From Streptomyces sp. CB01249 (GTDB taxonomy: Bacteria; Actinomycetota; Actinomycetes; Streptomycetales; Streptomycetaceae): a DNA stretch of 64,000 nucleotides. The position numbers and the translations under genes are program-made. The stretch is from the NCBI RefSeq assembly GCF_001905735.1, contig NZ_LISW01000001.1, positions 1 through 64,000 of the forward strand, given 5' to 3'. Shown here one piece after another: positions 10,668-19,357 of the stretch. How positions within the stretch are numbered: position 1 is the first letter of the stretch; each line of letters begins with the position of its first letter. The notes beneath the pieces were generated by a model that was not told the DNA's origin, searched no databases, and worked only from the letters and a program-made list of their open reading frames with translations.

Positions 10668-10700
10668 ACCGGTGTCCACAGACGTGGACACCGGTAACCT
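10668..10700 (+). promoter_or_regulatory. ftsK promoter with a 28-bp perfect palindrome
   Basis: The arms ACCGGTGTCCAC (10668-10679) and GTGGACACCGGT (10684-10695) are perfect inverted repeats separated by AGAC. The last T of the right arm is the first T of a -10-like TAACCT (10695-10700), which lies 7 nt before the ftsK ATG. The palindrome therefore occupies the -35 region and is likely an operator rather than part of the mRNA. Confidence 0.6.
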
Positions 10701-10707
10701 CGGCCCC

Positions 10708-13467
10708 ATGGCCTCACGTACGTCCGGCAAGGGTTCCCAGGGCACTGCGGGCACCGCGAAGCGCGTCGGCGGTGGCCCGGGTCCGGCGAAGAAAGCCGCG
10801 CCCGCCAAGAAGACCGCAGCGAAGAAGGCGCCCGCGAAGAAGGCCCCGGCCAAGAAGACCGCGGCGAAGAAAGCCGCTCCGCCACGTCCGGCACCCTCGC
10901 CCACCAACGGCGTGTACCGGCTGGCGCGGGCCCTCTGGCTCGGCGCGGCCCACGCCGTCGGCGCGATGTTCCGCGGCATAGGGCGCGGTGCCAAGGGCCT
11001 CGACCCCGCCCACCGCAAGGACGGCGTCGCGCTGCTGCTGCTCGGCCTCGCGCTGATCGTCGCCGCGGGCACCTGGTCGAATCTGCGCGGTCCCGTGGGC
11101 GACCTGGTGGAGATGCTGGTCACCGGGGCGTTCGGCCGGCTCGACCTGCTCGTGCCGATACTGCTGGGCGCCATCGCGGTACGGCTGATCCTGTACCCCC
11201 AGCGGCCCGAGGCCAACGGCCGCATCGTCATCGGCCTCTCCGCCCTGGTCATCGGCGTGCTCGGACAGGTCCACATCGCGTGCGGTTCGCCGGGGCGCGA
11301 CGAGGGGACCGAGGCCATGCAGGACGCGGGCGGCCTCATCGGCTGGGCCGCCTCCAAGCCGCTGATCTTCGCCATGGGCGAGGTGCTGGCCGTGCCGCTG
11401 CTCCTGCTGCTCACCGTCTTCGGGCTGCTGGTCGTCACGGCGACCCCGGTGAACGCCATCCCGCTGCGGCTGCGGCTGCTCGGCGTGAAGCTGGGCATCG
11501 TGGAACCGGCGTACGACCCCGAGGCGCAGGAGGACGACGACGAGCGCTACGACGAGCAGTGGCGCGAGGCGCTCCCGCCCCGCTCCCGCCGCTCCCAGGC
11601 GCCCGACGGGTACGACCCGGACCTCGCGGAGTCCGAGGCGCTGTCCAAGCGTCGCAGGCCGCGCAGGCCCTCGGTGCAGCCCGCGATGAACCGCACGATG
11701 GACGCGGTGGACGTGGCGGCCGCCGCTGCCGCCGCGCTCGACGGGGCCGTGCTCAACGGCATGCCGCCCTCGCCGGTTGTCGCGGACCTGACGCAGGGCG
11801 TCTCGGTGGACCGCGAGCAGGCGGGCACGCCGGTGCCCGGTGCCAGGGAGGCGGAGCCGGCCGGGAAGTCCGCCGGGAAGCGTACGGAGGCCACGCCCGG
11901 GGCCGGTGTGCCCGATCTGACCAAGCCGGCGCCCGAGCCCCCCGAGCCCCAGTCGCTGCCCGCCAGGGCCGAGCAGCTCCAGCTCTCCGGCGACATCACG
12001 TACTCGCTGCCCTCGCTCGACCTGCTGGAGCGCGGCGGTCCCGGCAAGACCCGGAGCGCCGCCAACGACGCGATCGTCGCCTCGCTGACCAACGTGTTCA
12101 CCGAGTTCAAGGTGGACGCCGCCGTCACCGGCTTCACCCGCGGACCGACGGTGACGCGGTACGAGGTGGAGCTCGGCCCCGCCGTGAAGGTCGAGCGGAT
12201 CACGGCGCTCACCAAGAACATCGCGTACGCCGTCGCCAGCCCCGACGTCCGCATCATCTCGCCGATCCCGGGCAAGTCCGCGGTCGGCATCGAGATCCCC
12301 AACTCCGACCGGGAGATGGTCAACCTCGGCGACGTGCTGCGCCTGGCGGACGCGGCCGAGGACGACCACCCCATGCTCGTCGCGCTCGGCAAGAACGTCG
12401 AGGGCGGCTACGAGATGGCCAACCTCGCGAAGATGCCGCACGTCCTGGTGGCCGGTGCGACCGGCTCCGGCAAGTCGTCCTGCATCAACTGCCTGATCAC
12501 CTCGATCATGGTGCGGGCCACGCCGGAGGACGTCCGGATGGTGCTGGTCGACCCGAAGCGCGTCGAGCTCACCGCGTACGAGGGCATTCCGCACCTGATC
12601 ACGCCGATCATCACCAACCCCAAGAAGGCCGCCGAGGCGCTTCAGTGGGTCGTACGGGAGATGGATCTGCGCTACGACGACCTCGCGGCCTTCGGCTACC
12701 GGCACATCGACGACTTCAACCACGCGGTGCGCACCGGCAAGCTCAAGACGCCGGAGGGCAGCGAACGCGAGCTCGCGCCGTACCCGTATCTGCTGGTGAT
12801 CGTCGACGAGCTGGCCGACCTGATGATGGTCGCCCCGCGTGACGTCGAGGACTCGATCGTCCGCATCACCCAGCTGGCCCGCGCCGCCGGCATCCACCTG
12901 GTGCTCGCCACACAGCGCCCCTCGGTGGACGTCGTCACCGGCCTGATCAAGGCGAACGTGCCCTCGCGGCTCGCCTTCGCCACGTCCTCGCTCGCCGACA
13001 GCCGCGTCATCCTGGACCAGCCCGGTGCCGAAAAGCTCATCGGAAAGGGTGACGGCCTGTTCCTGCCGATGGGCGCGAACAAGCCGACCCGTATGCAGGG
13101 CGCCTTCGTCACCGAGGACGAGGTCGCGGCCGTCGTCCAGCACTGCAAGGACCAGATGGCCCCGGTCTTCCGCGACGACGTCGTGGTCGGCACGAAGCAG
13201 AAGAAGGAGATCGACGAGGACATCGGCGACGACCTCGACCTGCTGTGCCAGGCGGCCGAGCTGGTCGTCTCCACCCAGTTCGGATCGACCTCGATGCTCC
13301 AGCGCAAGCTGCGGGTCGGCTTCGCCAAGGCCGGGCGGCTCATGGACCTGATGGAGTCGCGCAACATCGTCGGACCGAGCGAGGGCTCCAAGGCGCGCGA
13401 CGTCCTGGTGAAACCCGACGAGCTCGACGGGGTGTTGGCACAGATTCGTGGGGAAACCGCTTCGTAA
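10708..13467 (+). CDS. ftsK: FtsK/SpoIIIE DNA translocase
   Basis: A 919-residue membrane-anchored motor that pumps chromosomal DNA, in Streptomyces mainly during sporulation septation. Residues 1-70 are a Lys/Ala/Pro-rich tail with repeated PAKK units. Several hydrophobic segments (about 90-260) form the membrane domain, followed by an acidic and Pro-rich linker. The motor has Walker A GATGSGKSS with Lys 589 and Walker B LLVIVDEL near 695. The C-terminal 65 residues are a winged-helix gamma domain (QFGSTSMLQRKLRVGFAKA). The ATG at 10708 follows TAACCT by 7 nt and lacks a Shine-Dalgarno sequence, so the mRNA is probably leaderless. The basic N-terminal tail may bind DNA nonspecifically (inference). 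Confidence 0.96.
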   Translation: MASRTSGKGSQGTAGTAKRVGGGPGPAKKAAPAKKTAAKKAPAKKAPAKKTAAKKAAPPRPAPSPTNGVYRLARALWLGAAHAVGAMFRGIGRGAKGLDPAHRKDGVALLLLGLALIVAAGTWSNLRGPVGDLVEMLVTGAFGRLDLLVPILLGAIAVRLILYPQRPEANGRIVIGLSALVIGVLGQVHIACGSPGRDEGTEAMQDAGGLIGWAASKPLIFAMGEVLAVPLLLLLTVFGLLVVTATPVNAIPLRLRLLGVKLGIVEPAYDPEAQEDDDERYDEQWREALPPRSRRSQAPDGYDPDLAESEALSKRRRPRRPSVQPAMNRTMDAVDVAAAAAAALDGAVLNGMPPSPVVADLTQGVSVDREQAGTPVPGAREAEPAGKSAGKRTEATPGAGVPDLTKPAPEPPEPQSLPARAEQLQLSGDITYSLPSLDLLERGGPGKTRSAANDAIVASLTNVFTEFKVDAAVTGFTRGPTVTRYEVELGPAVKVERITALTKNIAYAVASPDVRIISPIPGKSAVGIEIPNSDREMVNLGDVLRLADAAEDDHPMLVALGKNVEGGYEMANLAKMPHVLVAGATGSGKSSCINCLITSIMVRATPEDVRMVLVDPKRVELTAYEGIPHLITPIITNPKKAAEALQWVVREMDLRYDDLAAFGYRHIDDFNHAVRTGKLKTPEGSERELAPYPYLLVIVDELADLMMVAPRDVEDSIVRITQLARAAGIHLVLATQRPSVDVVTGLIKANVPSRLAFATSSLADSRVILDQPGAEKLIGKGDGLFLPMGANKPTRMQGAFVTEDEVAAVVQHCKDQMAPVFRDDVVVGTKQKKEIDEDIGDDLDLLCQAAELVVSTQFGSTSMLQRKLRVGFAKAGRLMDLMESRNIVGPSEGSKARDVLVKPDELDGVLAQIRGETAS

Positions 13468-13512
13468 GAGTTTTACGGGCAACCGTTTCGCCGGGCCGTA
13501 CGTCAAGTTGAA

Positions 13513-13537
13513 GGGAAGGAAGGAACGTCCTTCCCCG
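13513..13537 (+). terminator. Possible ftsK terminator
   Basis: An inverted repeat GGAAGGA..TCCTTCC with a short loop sits about 50 bp after the ftsK stop. No T-tract follows, so the role is uncertain. Confidence 0.4.
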
Positions 13538-13598
13538 GGGCGTCCCGGCGAAACCGGCTCTGTTCGAATCTGATGGCGTACAAAGTCCACCCGCCCGG

Positions 13599-13629
13599 TT
13601 GCCCCACCCTTTCGTACCCCCCCTAGACT
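13599..13629 (+). promoter_or_regulatory. Promoter of the RodZ-like gene
   Basis: TTGCCC (13599-13604) and TAGACT (13624-13629), spacer 19 bp, lie 40 bp before the GTG start. The -10 is good and the spacer is long. Confidence 0.45.
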
Positions 13630-13668
13630 GAACACCCAGCAGGTGGCTCACGCTCGAAAGGCGCCCCC

Positions 13669-14472
13669 GTGTCCATCGGCAACTCCCCCGAAGACGACCA
13701 GCCTTCGATCGGTCGAGTGCTCCAGCAGGCTCGTCTCTCCGAAGGCCTCACGGTCGAAGAGGTCAGCACGTCCACCCGGGTGCGCATCCCCATCGTGCAC
13801 GCGATCGAGCAGGACGACTTCTCCCGCTGCGGCGGCGACGTGTACGCCCGCGGCCACATCCGTACGCTCGCCCGAGCCGTCGGCACCGATCCGGAACCGC
13901 TGATCGCGCAGTACGACGCCGAGCACGGCGGCCGTCCCGCGCCCACCCCGGCGGCGCCGCTGTTCGAGGCCGAACGCATCCGCTCCGAACCCCGCAGGCC
14001 CAACTGGACGGCGGCCATGGTCGCGGCGATCGTCGCCGTCATCGGCTTCGTCGGCTTCACCTTCTTCAAGGGTGGCGACGACGGGCCCTCGACGGCCGGC
14101 CGGGTGGCCGAGGGCCCGACCTCCGACAAGATCGCCCCGAAGCCCTCCGCCAGCAAGCCCGCCGACCCCAAGCCGGCCCCGTCCGAGAGCGCCATCGCCG
14201 CGGCGCCCCAGGACAAGGTCACCGTCAAGCTCAGCGCCACCCAGGGCAAGAGCTGGATCTCCGCCAAGGACCACAACGGCCGGGCCCTCTTCGACGGCAC
14301 CCTCCAGCAGGGCGAGTCGAAGACCTTCCAGGACAAGGAGCGCGTCGACCTCATCCTCGGCAACGCGGGCTCGATCGAGCTCTTCGTCAACGGGAAGAAG
14401 GTCGAGGACCAGTTCAAGCCCGGACAGGTCGAACGCCTCTCGTACACCAAGGGCGACCCCGAGGTCGGCTGA
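13669..14472 (+). CDS. RodZ-like HTH membrane protein (DUF4115)
   Basis: A 267-residue bitopic membrane protein. An N-terminal cytoplasmic helix-turn-helix of the RodZ type spans about 13-80 ([16 protein letters not shown], then [10 protein letters not shown]). A basic stretch precedes one transmembrane helix (about 114-134), then comes a Pro/Ala/Lys linker. The extracytoplasmic domain at about 185-267 resembles DUF4115 ([19 protein letters not shown]). RodZ proteins link the cytoskeleton to cell-wall synthesis; in actinobacteria the role is less clear. GTG at 13669 follows GAAAGG by 8 nt and a TAGACT promoter by 40 bp. It sits between ftsK and rimO and ends at a strong terminator, so it is a single-gene unit. 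Confidence 0.85.
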   Translation: MSIGNSPEDDQPSIGRVLQQARLSEGLTVEEVSTSTRVRIPIVHAIEQDDFSRCGGDVYARGHIRTLARAVGTDPEPLIAQYDAEHGGRPAPTPAAPLFEAERIRSEPRRPNWTAAMVAAIVAVIGFVGFTFFKGGDDGPSTAGRVAEGPTSDKIAPKPSASKPADPKPAPSESAIAAAPQDKVTVKLSATQGKSWISAKDHNGRALFDGTLQQGESKTFQDKERVDLILGNAGSIELFVNGKKVEDQFKPGQVERLSYTKGDPEVG

Positions 14473-14498
14473 CCGGTCACCCGGAGACATCGCGGCGC

Positions 14499-14532
14499 GG
14501 CGAGCGCCCGGCCACCGTGCCGGGCGCTCGCC
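14499..14532 (+). terminator. Rho-independent terminator after the RodZ-like gene
   Basis: A 14-bp perfect stem (GGCGAGCGCCCGGC with GCCGGGCGCTCGCC, loop CACCGT) is followed by GTCTTTG. Confidence 0.85.
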
Positions 14533-14592
14533 GTCTTTGTCACCGTGGGTAACGGCGCAACCCTCCGCGGCGGGGTCGGTGCTGGGACAAAG

Positions 14593-14598
14593 TAGTCT
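14593..14598 (+). promoter_or_regulatory. -10 element of rimO (leaderless)
   Basis: TAGTCT is 7 nt before the rimO ATG and there is no Shine-Dalgarno sequence, so transcription probably starts at the initiation codon. Confidence 0.55.
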
Positions 14599-14605
14599 TG
14601 AGTCC

Positions 14606-16084
14606 ATGCCCGAACGCCGTACCGTCGCCCTTGTCACTCTTGGCTGCGCCCGTAACGAGGTGGACTCGGAGGAGCTCGCAGGCCGCCTGGCAGCGGACGG
14701 CTGGGAGCTCGTCGAGGATGCCTCCGATGCCGATGTCGCCGTCGTCAACACCTGTGGGTTCGTGGAGGCCGCCAAGAAGGACTCCGTCGACGCCCTCCTC
14801 GAAGCCAATGATCTGAAGGACCACGGCCGCACCCAGGCCGTCGTCGCCGTCGGCTGCATGGCCGAGCGCTACGGCAAGGACCTCGCCGAGGCCCTGCCGG
14901 AAGCGGACGGCGTCCTCGGCTTCGATGACTACGCCGACATCTCCGACCGCCTCCAGACCATCCTCAACGGCGGCATCCACGCCTCCCACACCCCCCGCGA
15001 CCGCCGCAAGCTGCTGCCGATCAGCCCCGCCGAGCGGCAGGACGCCGCCGTGTCCCTGCCCGGCCACGCGCAGGAGATCGCCCCGGCCCCCGCCGACCTG
15101 CCGGAGGGCGTCGCCCCGGTCTCCGGGCCGCGCGCGCCCCTGCGCCGCCGGCTGGGCACCAGCCCCGTCGCCTCGGTCAAGCTGGCCTCCGGCTGCGACC
15201 GGCGCTGCTCCTTCTGCGCCATCCCGTCCTTCCGCGGCTCCTTCATCTCCCGCCGTCCCTCGGACGTGCTGGGCGAGACCCGCTGGCTCGCCGAGCAGGG
15301 CGTGAAGGAGGTCATGCTGGTCTCCGAGAACAACACCTCGTACGGCAAGGACCTGGGCGACATCCGTCTCCTGGAGACCCTGCTGCCCGAGCTCGCGGAC
15401 GTCGACGGCATCGAGCGCATCCGCGTCAGCTACCTCCAGCCCGCCGAGATGCGGCCCGGCCTGATCGACGTCCTCACCTCGACGCCGAAGGTCGCGCCCT
15501 ACTTCGACCTGTCCTTCCAGCACTCCGCGCCCGCTGTGCTGCGGGCGATGCGCCGCTTCGGGGACACCGACCGCTTCCTGGAGCTGCTGGACACGATCCG
15601 CGGCAAGGCACCGCAGGCCGGCGCCCGGTCCAACTTCATCGTCGGCTTCCCCGGCGAGACCGAGGACGACCTCGCGGAGCTGGAACGGTTCCTCACGGGC
15701 GCCCGTCTCGACGCCATCGGCGTCTTCGGCTACTCGGACGAGGACGGCACCGAGGCGGTCGGCTACGACAACAAGCTCGACGCCGACGTCATCGCGGAAC
15801 GCCTCGCGCACATCTCCCAGCTCGCCGAGGAGCTGACCTCGCAGCGCGCCGAGGAGCGCATGGGCGAGACGCTCCAGGTGCTGGTCGAGTCCGTCGAGCC
15901 CACCGAGGACGAGCCGCGCGCCTACGGCCGCGCCGCGCATCAGGCGCCCGAAACCGATGGCCAGGTGCTCTTCACCACACGCGAGGGCCTGGTCCCGGGC
16001 CGTATGGTCGAGGCAAAGGTCGTGGGCACCGAAGGCGTGGACCTGATCGCCGAGTGCAGTGAGCTTGTGGAGGTAGCCAGATGA
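14606..16084 (+). CDS. rimO: Ribosomal protein uS12 methylthiotransferase RimO
   Basis: A 492-residue radical-SAM enzyme that methylthiolates an aspartate of ribosomal protein S12. The N-terminal UPF0004 domain has cluster cysteines in TLGCARN, NTCGF and VGCMAER. The radical-SAM motif GCDRRCSFC provides Cys 197, 201 and 204, and a C-terminal TRAM domain covers about the last 70 residues. SFRGSF after the SAM motif favours RimO over MiaB, which is encoded separately at 46183. An insert (about residues 130-185) before the SAM domain is rich in Pro/Ala. It overlaps pgsA by 4 bp (ATGA), the first link of a rimO-pgsA-cinA operon. Confidence 0.94.
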   Translation: MPERRTVALVTLGCARNEVDSEELAGRLAADGWELVEDASDADVAVVNTCGFVEAAKKDSVDALLEANDLKDHGRTQAVVAVGCMAERYGKDLAEALPEADGVLGFDDYADISDRLQTILNGGIHASHTPRDRRKLLPISPAERQDAAVSLPGHAQEIAPAPADLPEGVAPVSGPRAPLRRRLGTSPVASVKLASGCDRRCSFCAIPSFRGSFISRRPSDVLGETRWLAEQGVKEVMLVSENNTSYGKDLGDIRLLETLLPELADVDGIERIRVSYLQPAEMRPGLIDVLTSTPKVAPYFDLSFQHSAPAVLRAMRRFGDTDRFLELLDTIRGKAPQAGARSNFIVGFPGETEDDLAELERFLTGARLDAIGVFGYSDEDGTEAVGYDNKLDADVIAERLAHISQLAEELTSQRAEERMGETLQVLVESVEPTEDEPRAYGRAAHQAPETDGQVLFTTREGLVPGRMVEAKVVGTEGVDLIAECSELVEVAR

Positions 16085-16890
16085 CCGGAGTCCCGGCATC
16101 CGCGGCAGGCGGTTCCGGCGCGACGCCGGTCCGCGGCGGAAAGCTGGGCGCCGCTGCGGTCAATCAGGCCAGTCTGTGGAACATCGCCAACCTCCTGACG
16201 ATGGCCCGGCTCGTGCTCGTTCCCGGCTTCGTCGTGCTGCTGCTCCACAACGGCGGGTACGACCCGGCCTGGCGCTCCTTCGCCTGGGCCGCCTTCGCCA
16301 TCGCCATGATCACCGACCTGTTCGACGGGCATCTCGCGCGTACGTACAACCTGGTCACCGACTTCGGGAAGATCGCCGACCCGATCGCCGACAAGGCGAT
16401 CATGGGCGCCGCGCTGATCTGTCTGTCGTACCTGGGCGATCTGCCCTGGTGGGTGACGGGCGTGATCCTGTTCCGTGAGCTGGGCATCACGCTGATGCGG
16501 TTCTGGGTGATCCGGCACGGGGTCATTCCGGCCAGTCGCGGCGGCAAGATGAAGACGCTGGCGCAGGGGACGGCCGTCGGGATGTACGTCCTGGCGCTGA
16601 CCGGTCCGCTGGCCACCCTGCGCTTCTGGGTGATGGCTGTGGCGGTCGTGTTGACGGTCGTCACCGGTCTCGACTACGTCCGCCAAGCCGTCGTGCTGCG
16701 GCGCCAGGGCCTCGCGGCGGAACGGGCGGCCGCGGAAGAGCCTCAGGCCGTGGAAGAGCCTCAGGCCGTGGAAGAGCCTCAGGCCGTGGAAGAGCCTCAG
16801 GCCGTGGAAGAGCCTCGGGCCGCCGCCGAGGAGCCCGGAGCGGTCGCTGAGGCGGCGGGGGCCCGGGGGTCGGCGGAGGCCGAGCGGTGA
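16081..16890 (+). CDS. pgsA: CDP-diacylglycerol-glycerol-3-phosphate phosphatidyltransferase (PgsA type)
   Basis: A 269-residue integral membrane enzyme of phospholipid synthesis. The CDP-alcohol phosphotransferase motif D-x2-D-G-x2-A-R-x8-G-x3-D-x3-D is intact: DLFDGHLAR, then [12 protein letters not shown]. Four or more hydrophobic helices follow. The product is probably phosphatidylglycerol phosphate; other CDP-alcohol transferases cannot be excluded. The C-terminal 45 residues are a low-complexity acidic tail of repeated EEPQAV hexapeptides, unlikely to be catalytic. The start overlaps the rimO stop (ATGA) and the stop overlaps the cinA start (GTGA), so the three genes should be translationally coupled. 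Confidence 0.92.
   Translation: MTGVPASAAGGSGATPVRGGKLGAAAVNQASLWNIANLLTMARLVLVPGFVVLLLHNGGYDPAWRSFAWAAFAIAMITDLFDGHLARTYNLVTDFGKIADPIADKAIMGAALICLSYLGDLPWWVTGVILFRELGITLMRFWVIRHGVIPASRGGKMKTLAQGTAVGMYVLALTGPLATLRFWVMAVAVVLTVVTGLDYVRQAVVLRRQGLAAERAAAEEPQAVEEPQAVEEPQAVEEPQAVEEPRAAAEEPGAVAEAAGARGSAEAER
16735..16824 (+). repeat. 18-bp tandem repeat in the pgsA 3' end
   Basis: Four perfect copies of GAAGAGCCTCAGGCCGTG (16735-16806) and one degenerate copy (16807-16824) encode EEPQAV units. Copy number changes would keep the frame. Confidence 0.95.
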
Positions 16891-17396
16891 CTGCGGCGGG
16901 CCGGGTGCTGCGGCGCCTTGTCGAGCGGGGGGAGACCCTTGCCGTCGCGGAGTCGCTGACCGGCGGCCTGGTCGCGGCCGAACTGACGTCCGTACCGGGT
17001 GCCTCCCAAGCCTTCAGGGGCTCGGTGACGGCTTACGCGACCCCCCTCAAGAGTGAAGTCCTCGGGGTGGACGCGGGTCTCCTGGCGGAGCGCGGAGCGG
17101 TCGACGCGGACGTCGCGCGTCAGATGGCGACAGGCGTAAGGCGGGCTCTGGGCGCAGACTGGGGAGTGGCGACCACCGGCGTCGCCGGCCCCGAACCACA
17201 GGACGGCCGGCCCGTCGGAACGGTCTTCGTCGCGGTCAGCGGCCCGGACGGCACCGAGAAAGTGTCCGCGCTGAGGTTGAACGGCGACCGGGCGGACATC
17301 CGTAAGAAGAGCGTACGAAGCGCGCTCGACCTGCTCTCAGGCGAACTCCACGAGAATGCGAGCGCACAGGATACGGAAGAGAACGGGGGGAATTGA
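16887..17396 (+). CDS. cinA: CinA C-terminal family protein (NMN deamidase, PncC type)
   Basis: A 169-residue stand-alone CinA C-terminal domain. The family deamidates nicotinamide mononucleotide in NAD recycling. The signature AESLTGGLVAAELTSVPGAS lies near residue 20, and GVATTGVAGPEP and GTVFVAVSG near 95-115. The N-terminal COG1058 half of full-length CinA is absent, as is normal for this clade. The GTG at 16887 overlaps the pgsA stop. The pgsA-cinA-clgR order is common in actinobacteria. No competence role is implied. Confidence 0.9.
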   Translation: MTAAGRVLRRLVERGETLAVAESLTGGLVAAELTSVPGASQAFRGSVTAYATPLKSEVLGVDAGLLAERGAVDADVARQMATGVRRALGADWGVATTGVAGPEPQDGRPVGTVFVAVSGPDGTEKVSALRLNGDRADIRKKSVRSALDLLSGELHENASAQDTEENGGN

Positions 17397-17505
17397 TGTT
17401 TGCAGCCCTGAGTGAACACGACATCGCTCCCCGCACGGCCGCAGCGCTAGGCGGTACGGTGGGGCGTGAAGGATGCGGCTACGCGGTCCGAGGAGGGAGC
17501 CACCG

Positions 17506-17889
17506 ATGATTCTGCTCCGTCGCCTGCTGGGTGACGTGCTGCGTCGGCAGCGCCAGCGCCAAGGCCGTACTCTGCGCGAAGTCTCCTCGTCCGCCCGAGT
17601 TTCGCTCGGCTATCTCTCCGAGGTGGAGCGGGGGCAGAAGGAGGCATCCTCCGAACTGCTCTCCGCCATTTGCGACGCGCTTGACGTACGGATGTCCGAG
17701 CTCATGCGTGAAGTGAGCGATGAGCTGTCCCTGGCCGAACTGGCCGAGTCGGCAGCGGCCAGCGATCCGGTACCTGTACCGGTGCGCCCCATGCTCAACT
17801 CCGTCTCCGTTACCTCGGTGGCGGGTGTACCGACGGGGCGGGTGACCATCAAGGCACCCGCGGAAGCGGTGGACGTGGTCGCCGCCTGA
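17506..17889 (+). CDS. clgR: ClgR: HTH activator of clp protease genes
   Basis: A 127-residue XRE-type regulator. The helix-turn-helix spans about 10-65 ([20 protein letters not shown], then [20 protein letters not shown]). ClgR of Streptomyces and corynebacteria activates clpP1P2, clpC and lon. Position after pgsA-cinA supports the assignment. The protein ends in VVAA; in Streptomyces the paired C-terminal alanines of ClgR and its relative PopR are known to make them ClpP substrates, giving feedback. ATG at 17506 follows AGGAGGGAG by 6 nt. I saw no clear GTTCGC-type ClgR operator upstream. A strong terminator follows. Confidence 0.9.
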   Translation: MILLRRLLGDVLRRQRQRQGRTLREVSSSARVSLGYLSEVERGQKEASSELLSAICDALDVRMSELMREVSDELSLAELAESAAASDPVPVPVRPMLNSVSVTSVAGVPTGRVTIKAPAEAVDVVAA

Positions 17890-17912
17890 CCGATCGGTTC
17901 GGTGTGAAGCCG

Positions 17913-17955
17913 GAGCCCCGGCTCTCCCCCTGCTTGTGGGGAGGGCCGGGGCTTT
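17913..17955 (+). terminator. Rho-independent terminator after clgR
   Basis: A long GC-rich hairpin (AGCCCCGGC-TCTCCCC with GGGGAGG-GCCGGGGCT) ends in CTTTCG. Confidence 0.85.
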
Positions 17956-18154
17956 CGTGTGCCTGCGTGTGGATTTGGTCCGCCGGGGCGTGTGTCAGCG
18001 GGGCGATGGGGGGCAGGCGCGTGGATGAGAGACCGAGGAACCGTCCCGAAGGCACGTGGCGGAACCATCGGAGACTTCCTCGAATGACCGTTTTGCTTCG
18101 TTTGTGCCATCGTGGGTGGTGCTGAACGGAACGGATTCCAGATCGGAGACGTGC

Positions 18155-18625
18155 ATGTCTGTGGTGAAGAGCCCACTGTCCGAGACCGACCTCAAGACCG
18201 TCGGAGACGCCCTCCAGGGCGCTCTGGTGGATCTCCTCGACCTTTCTCTGGTGGCCAAGCAGGTCCATTGGAACGTGGTCGGGCCGCGGTTCAGGTCCGT
18301 GCACCTCCAGCTCGACGATGTCGTGGACACCGCTCGCCAGCACTCCGACACGGTCGCTGAGCGGGCGTCCGCGCTCGGCGTCAACCCGGACGGCCGATCG
18401 GCGACGATCGCCAAGAGCACGGCCATCGCCTCCGTGTCCGAGGGCTGGATCAAGGATGTGGACGCGGTCAAGACCCTGGTCGACGCCCTCGGCGTGGTGA
18501 TCGGGCGGATGCGCGAGCGCATCGAGGTGACCGAGACCCCGGACCCGGTCAGCCAGGACATCCTGATCTCGCTGACCGCCGACCTCGAAAAGCACGCGTG
18601 GATGTTCCAGGCCGAGAGCGCCTGA
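18155..18625 (+). CDS. dpsB: Dps family ferritin-like DNA-binding protein
   Basis: A 156-residue Dps/ferritin-like protein that stores iron, detoxifies peroxide and compacts the nucleoid. The conserved core KQVHWNVVGPRFRSVHLQLD (about 33-52) carries the intersubunit ferroxidase His and Asp, and TVAERASALG follows. The N-terminal tail is short with few Lys or Arg. By synteny it matches the S. coelicolor dps paralogue next to clgR, which I recall as dpsB; the letter is less certain than the family. ATG at 18155 is chosen because GGAG lies 7 nt upstream and the core aligns. csbD follows 48 bp downstream, probably cotranscribed. Confidence 0.92.
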   Translation: MSVVKSPLSETDLKTVGDALQGALVDLLDLSLVAKQVHWNVVGPRFRSVHLQLDDVVDTARQHSDTVAERASALGVNPDGRSATIAKSTAIASVSEGWIKDVDAVKTLVDALGVVIGRMRERIEVTETPDPVSQDILISLTADLEKHAWMFQAESA

Positions 18626-18673
18626 GCGCACGCCGTCACTCAACCCGATTTCTCCAACGGAGGTACGAGCATC

Positions 18674-18862
18674 ATGAACGAAGGCGCGAAGGACAAGGTC
18701 ACCGGCAAGGCGAAGGAAGCCATGGGCAAGATCTCCGGCGACCGTCGCAAGGAGGCCGAGGGCAAGGCGGACCAGGCCAAGGGCAAGGCGAAGGACGCCA
18801 TGGGCGGCGCCCGCGACCGGGCGGACGGCGTCAAGGACTCCCTGAAGAACGACAAGGACTGA
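18674..18862 (+). CDS. CsbD family stress protein
   Basis: A 62-residue, highly charged, hydrophilic protein with repeated KGKAKEAMGK/KGKAKDAMGG units, typical of the CsbD family. These are stress-induced (SigB-dependent in Bacillus) and of unknown function. GGAGG lies 8 nt before the ATG. It shares a transcription unit with dps and is closed by a terminator. Confidence 0.9.
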   Translation: MNEGAKDKVTGKAKEAMGKISGDRRKEAEGKADQAKGKAKDAMGGARDRADGVKDSLKNDKD

Positions 18863-18874
18863 CCAGCCCTCGGC

Positions 18875-18902
18875 GAGCCCCCACCCGTGCGGTGGGGGCT
18901 CC
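18875..18902 (+). terminator. Rho-independent terminator after csbD
   Basis: An 11-bp perfect stem (GAGCCCCCACC with GGTGGGGGCTC, loop CGTGC) begins 12 bp after the csbD stop. Confidence 0.8.
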
Positions 18903-19033
18903 GTGCTGAAAGGGGCCGGTGCGGGGTTGTGCGACCGGCCCCGTGCGCGCCGGGGGTGCAACGGTGCGCTCTCGCCCCGGCGGAACGGGCGCGACTAGGG
19001 TCCTTCGTTTGGATCAAGCCGGAGGAGGCAGCC

Positions 19034-19297
19034 ATGGTACGGCGATGGGTGCCGGCGCTCGTTCTCTGCGGCCTGTGGTGGTGGGCCGTGCTGCGGCTGA
19101 TACTGGCCCCGGCGCACGCGGGGGTGGTCGAGGGAGCGGTGGCGGCGGGCGGCTGGGGGCTCAGCCTCCTGCCGGTGCACGTGGCCGCGACGGCCAGGCC
19201 CCTCGGCATCTTCGACGCGGGCACGGGCCTGCTGCGGCGCGGTACGGCGTGGGCCCGGAGGCGCGCGGGGGCGTGGCGGCGGTGGGTGGTCAGGTAG
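19034..19297 (+). CDS. Small hypothetical membrane protein
   Basis: An 87-residue protein I do not recognise. It has a hydrophobic N-terminal segment (VPALVLCGLWWWAVLRLILA), a second weakly hydrophobic Gly/Ala stretch, and an Arg/Trp-rich C-terminus. ATG at 19034 is chosen because GGAGGAGGC lies about 5 nt upstream; the longer frame from 18887 would start inside the csbD terminator. It is convergent with nei2. Confidence 0.65.
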   Translation: MVRRWVPALVLCGLWWWAVLRLILAPAHAGVVEGAVAAGGWGLSLLPVHVAATARPLGIFDAGTGLLRRGTAWARRRAGAWRRWVVR

Positions 19298-19357
19298 GTG
19301 CCGGGGTGGCCGTTCCGGCTGCGCGGGCCTGGGGCTCTGCGCCGGTAGCGGAGTACG

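Noticed and set aside
10714..13635. Long antisense frame over ftsK
   Set aside because: No domains; sense strand is FtsK with all motifs.
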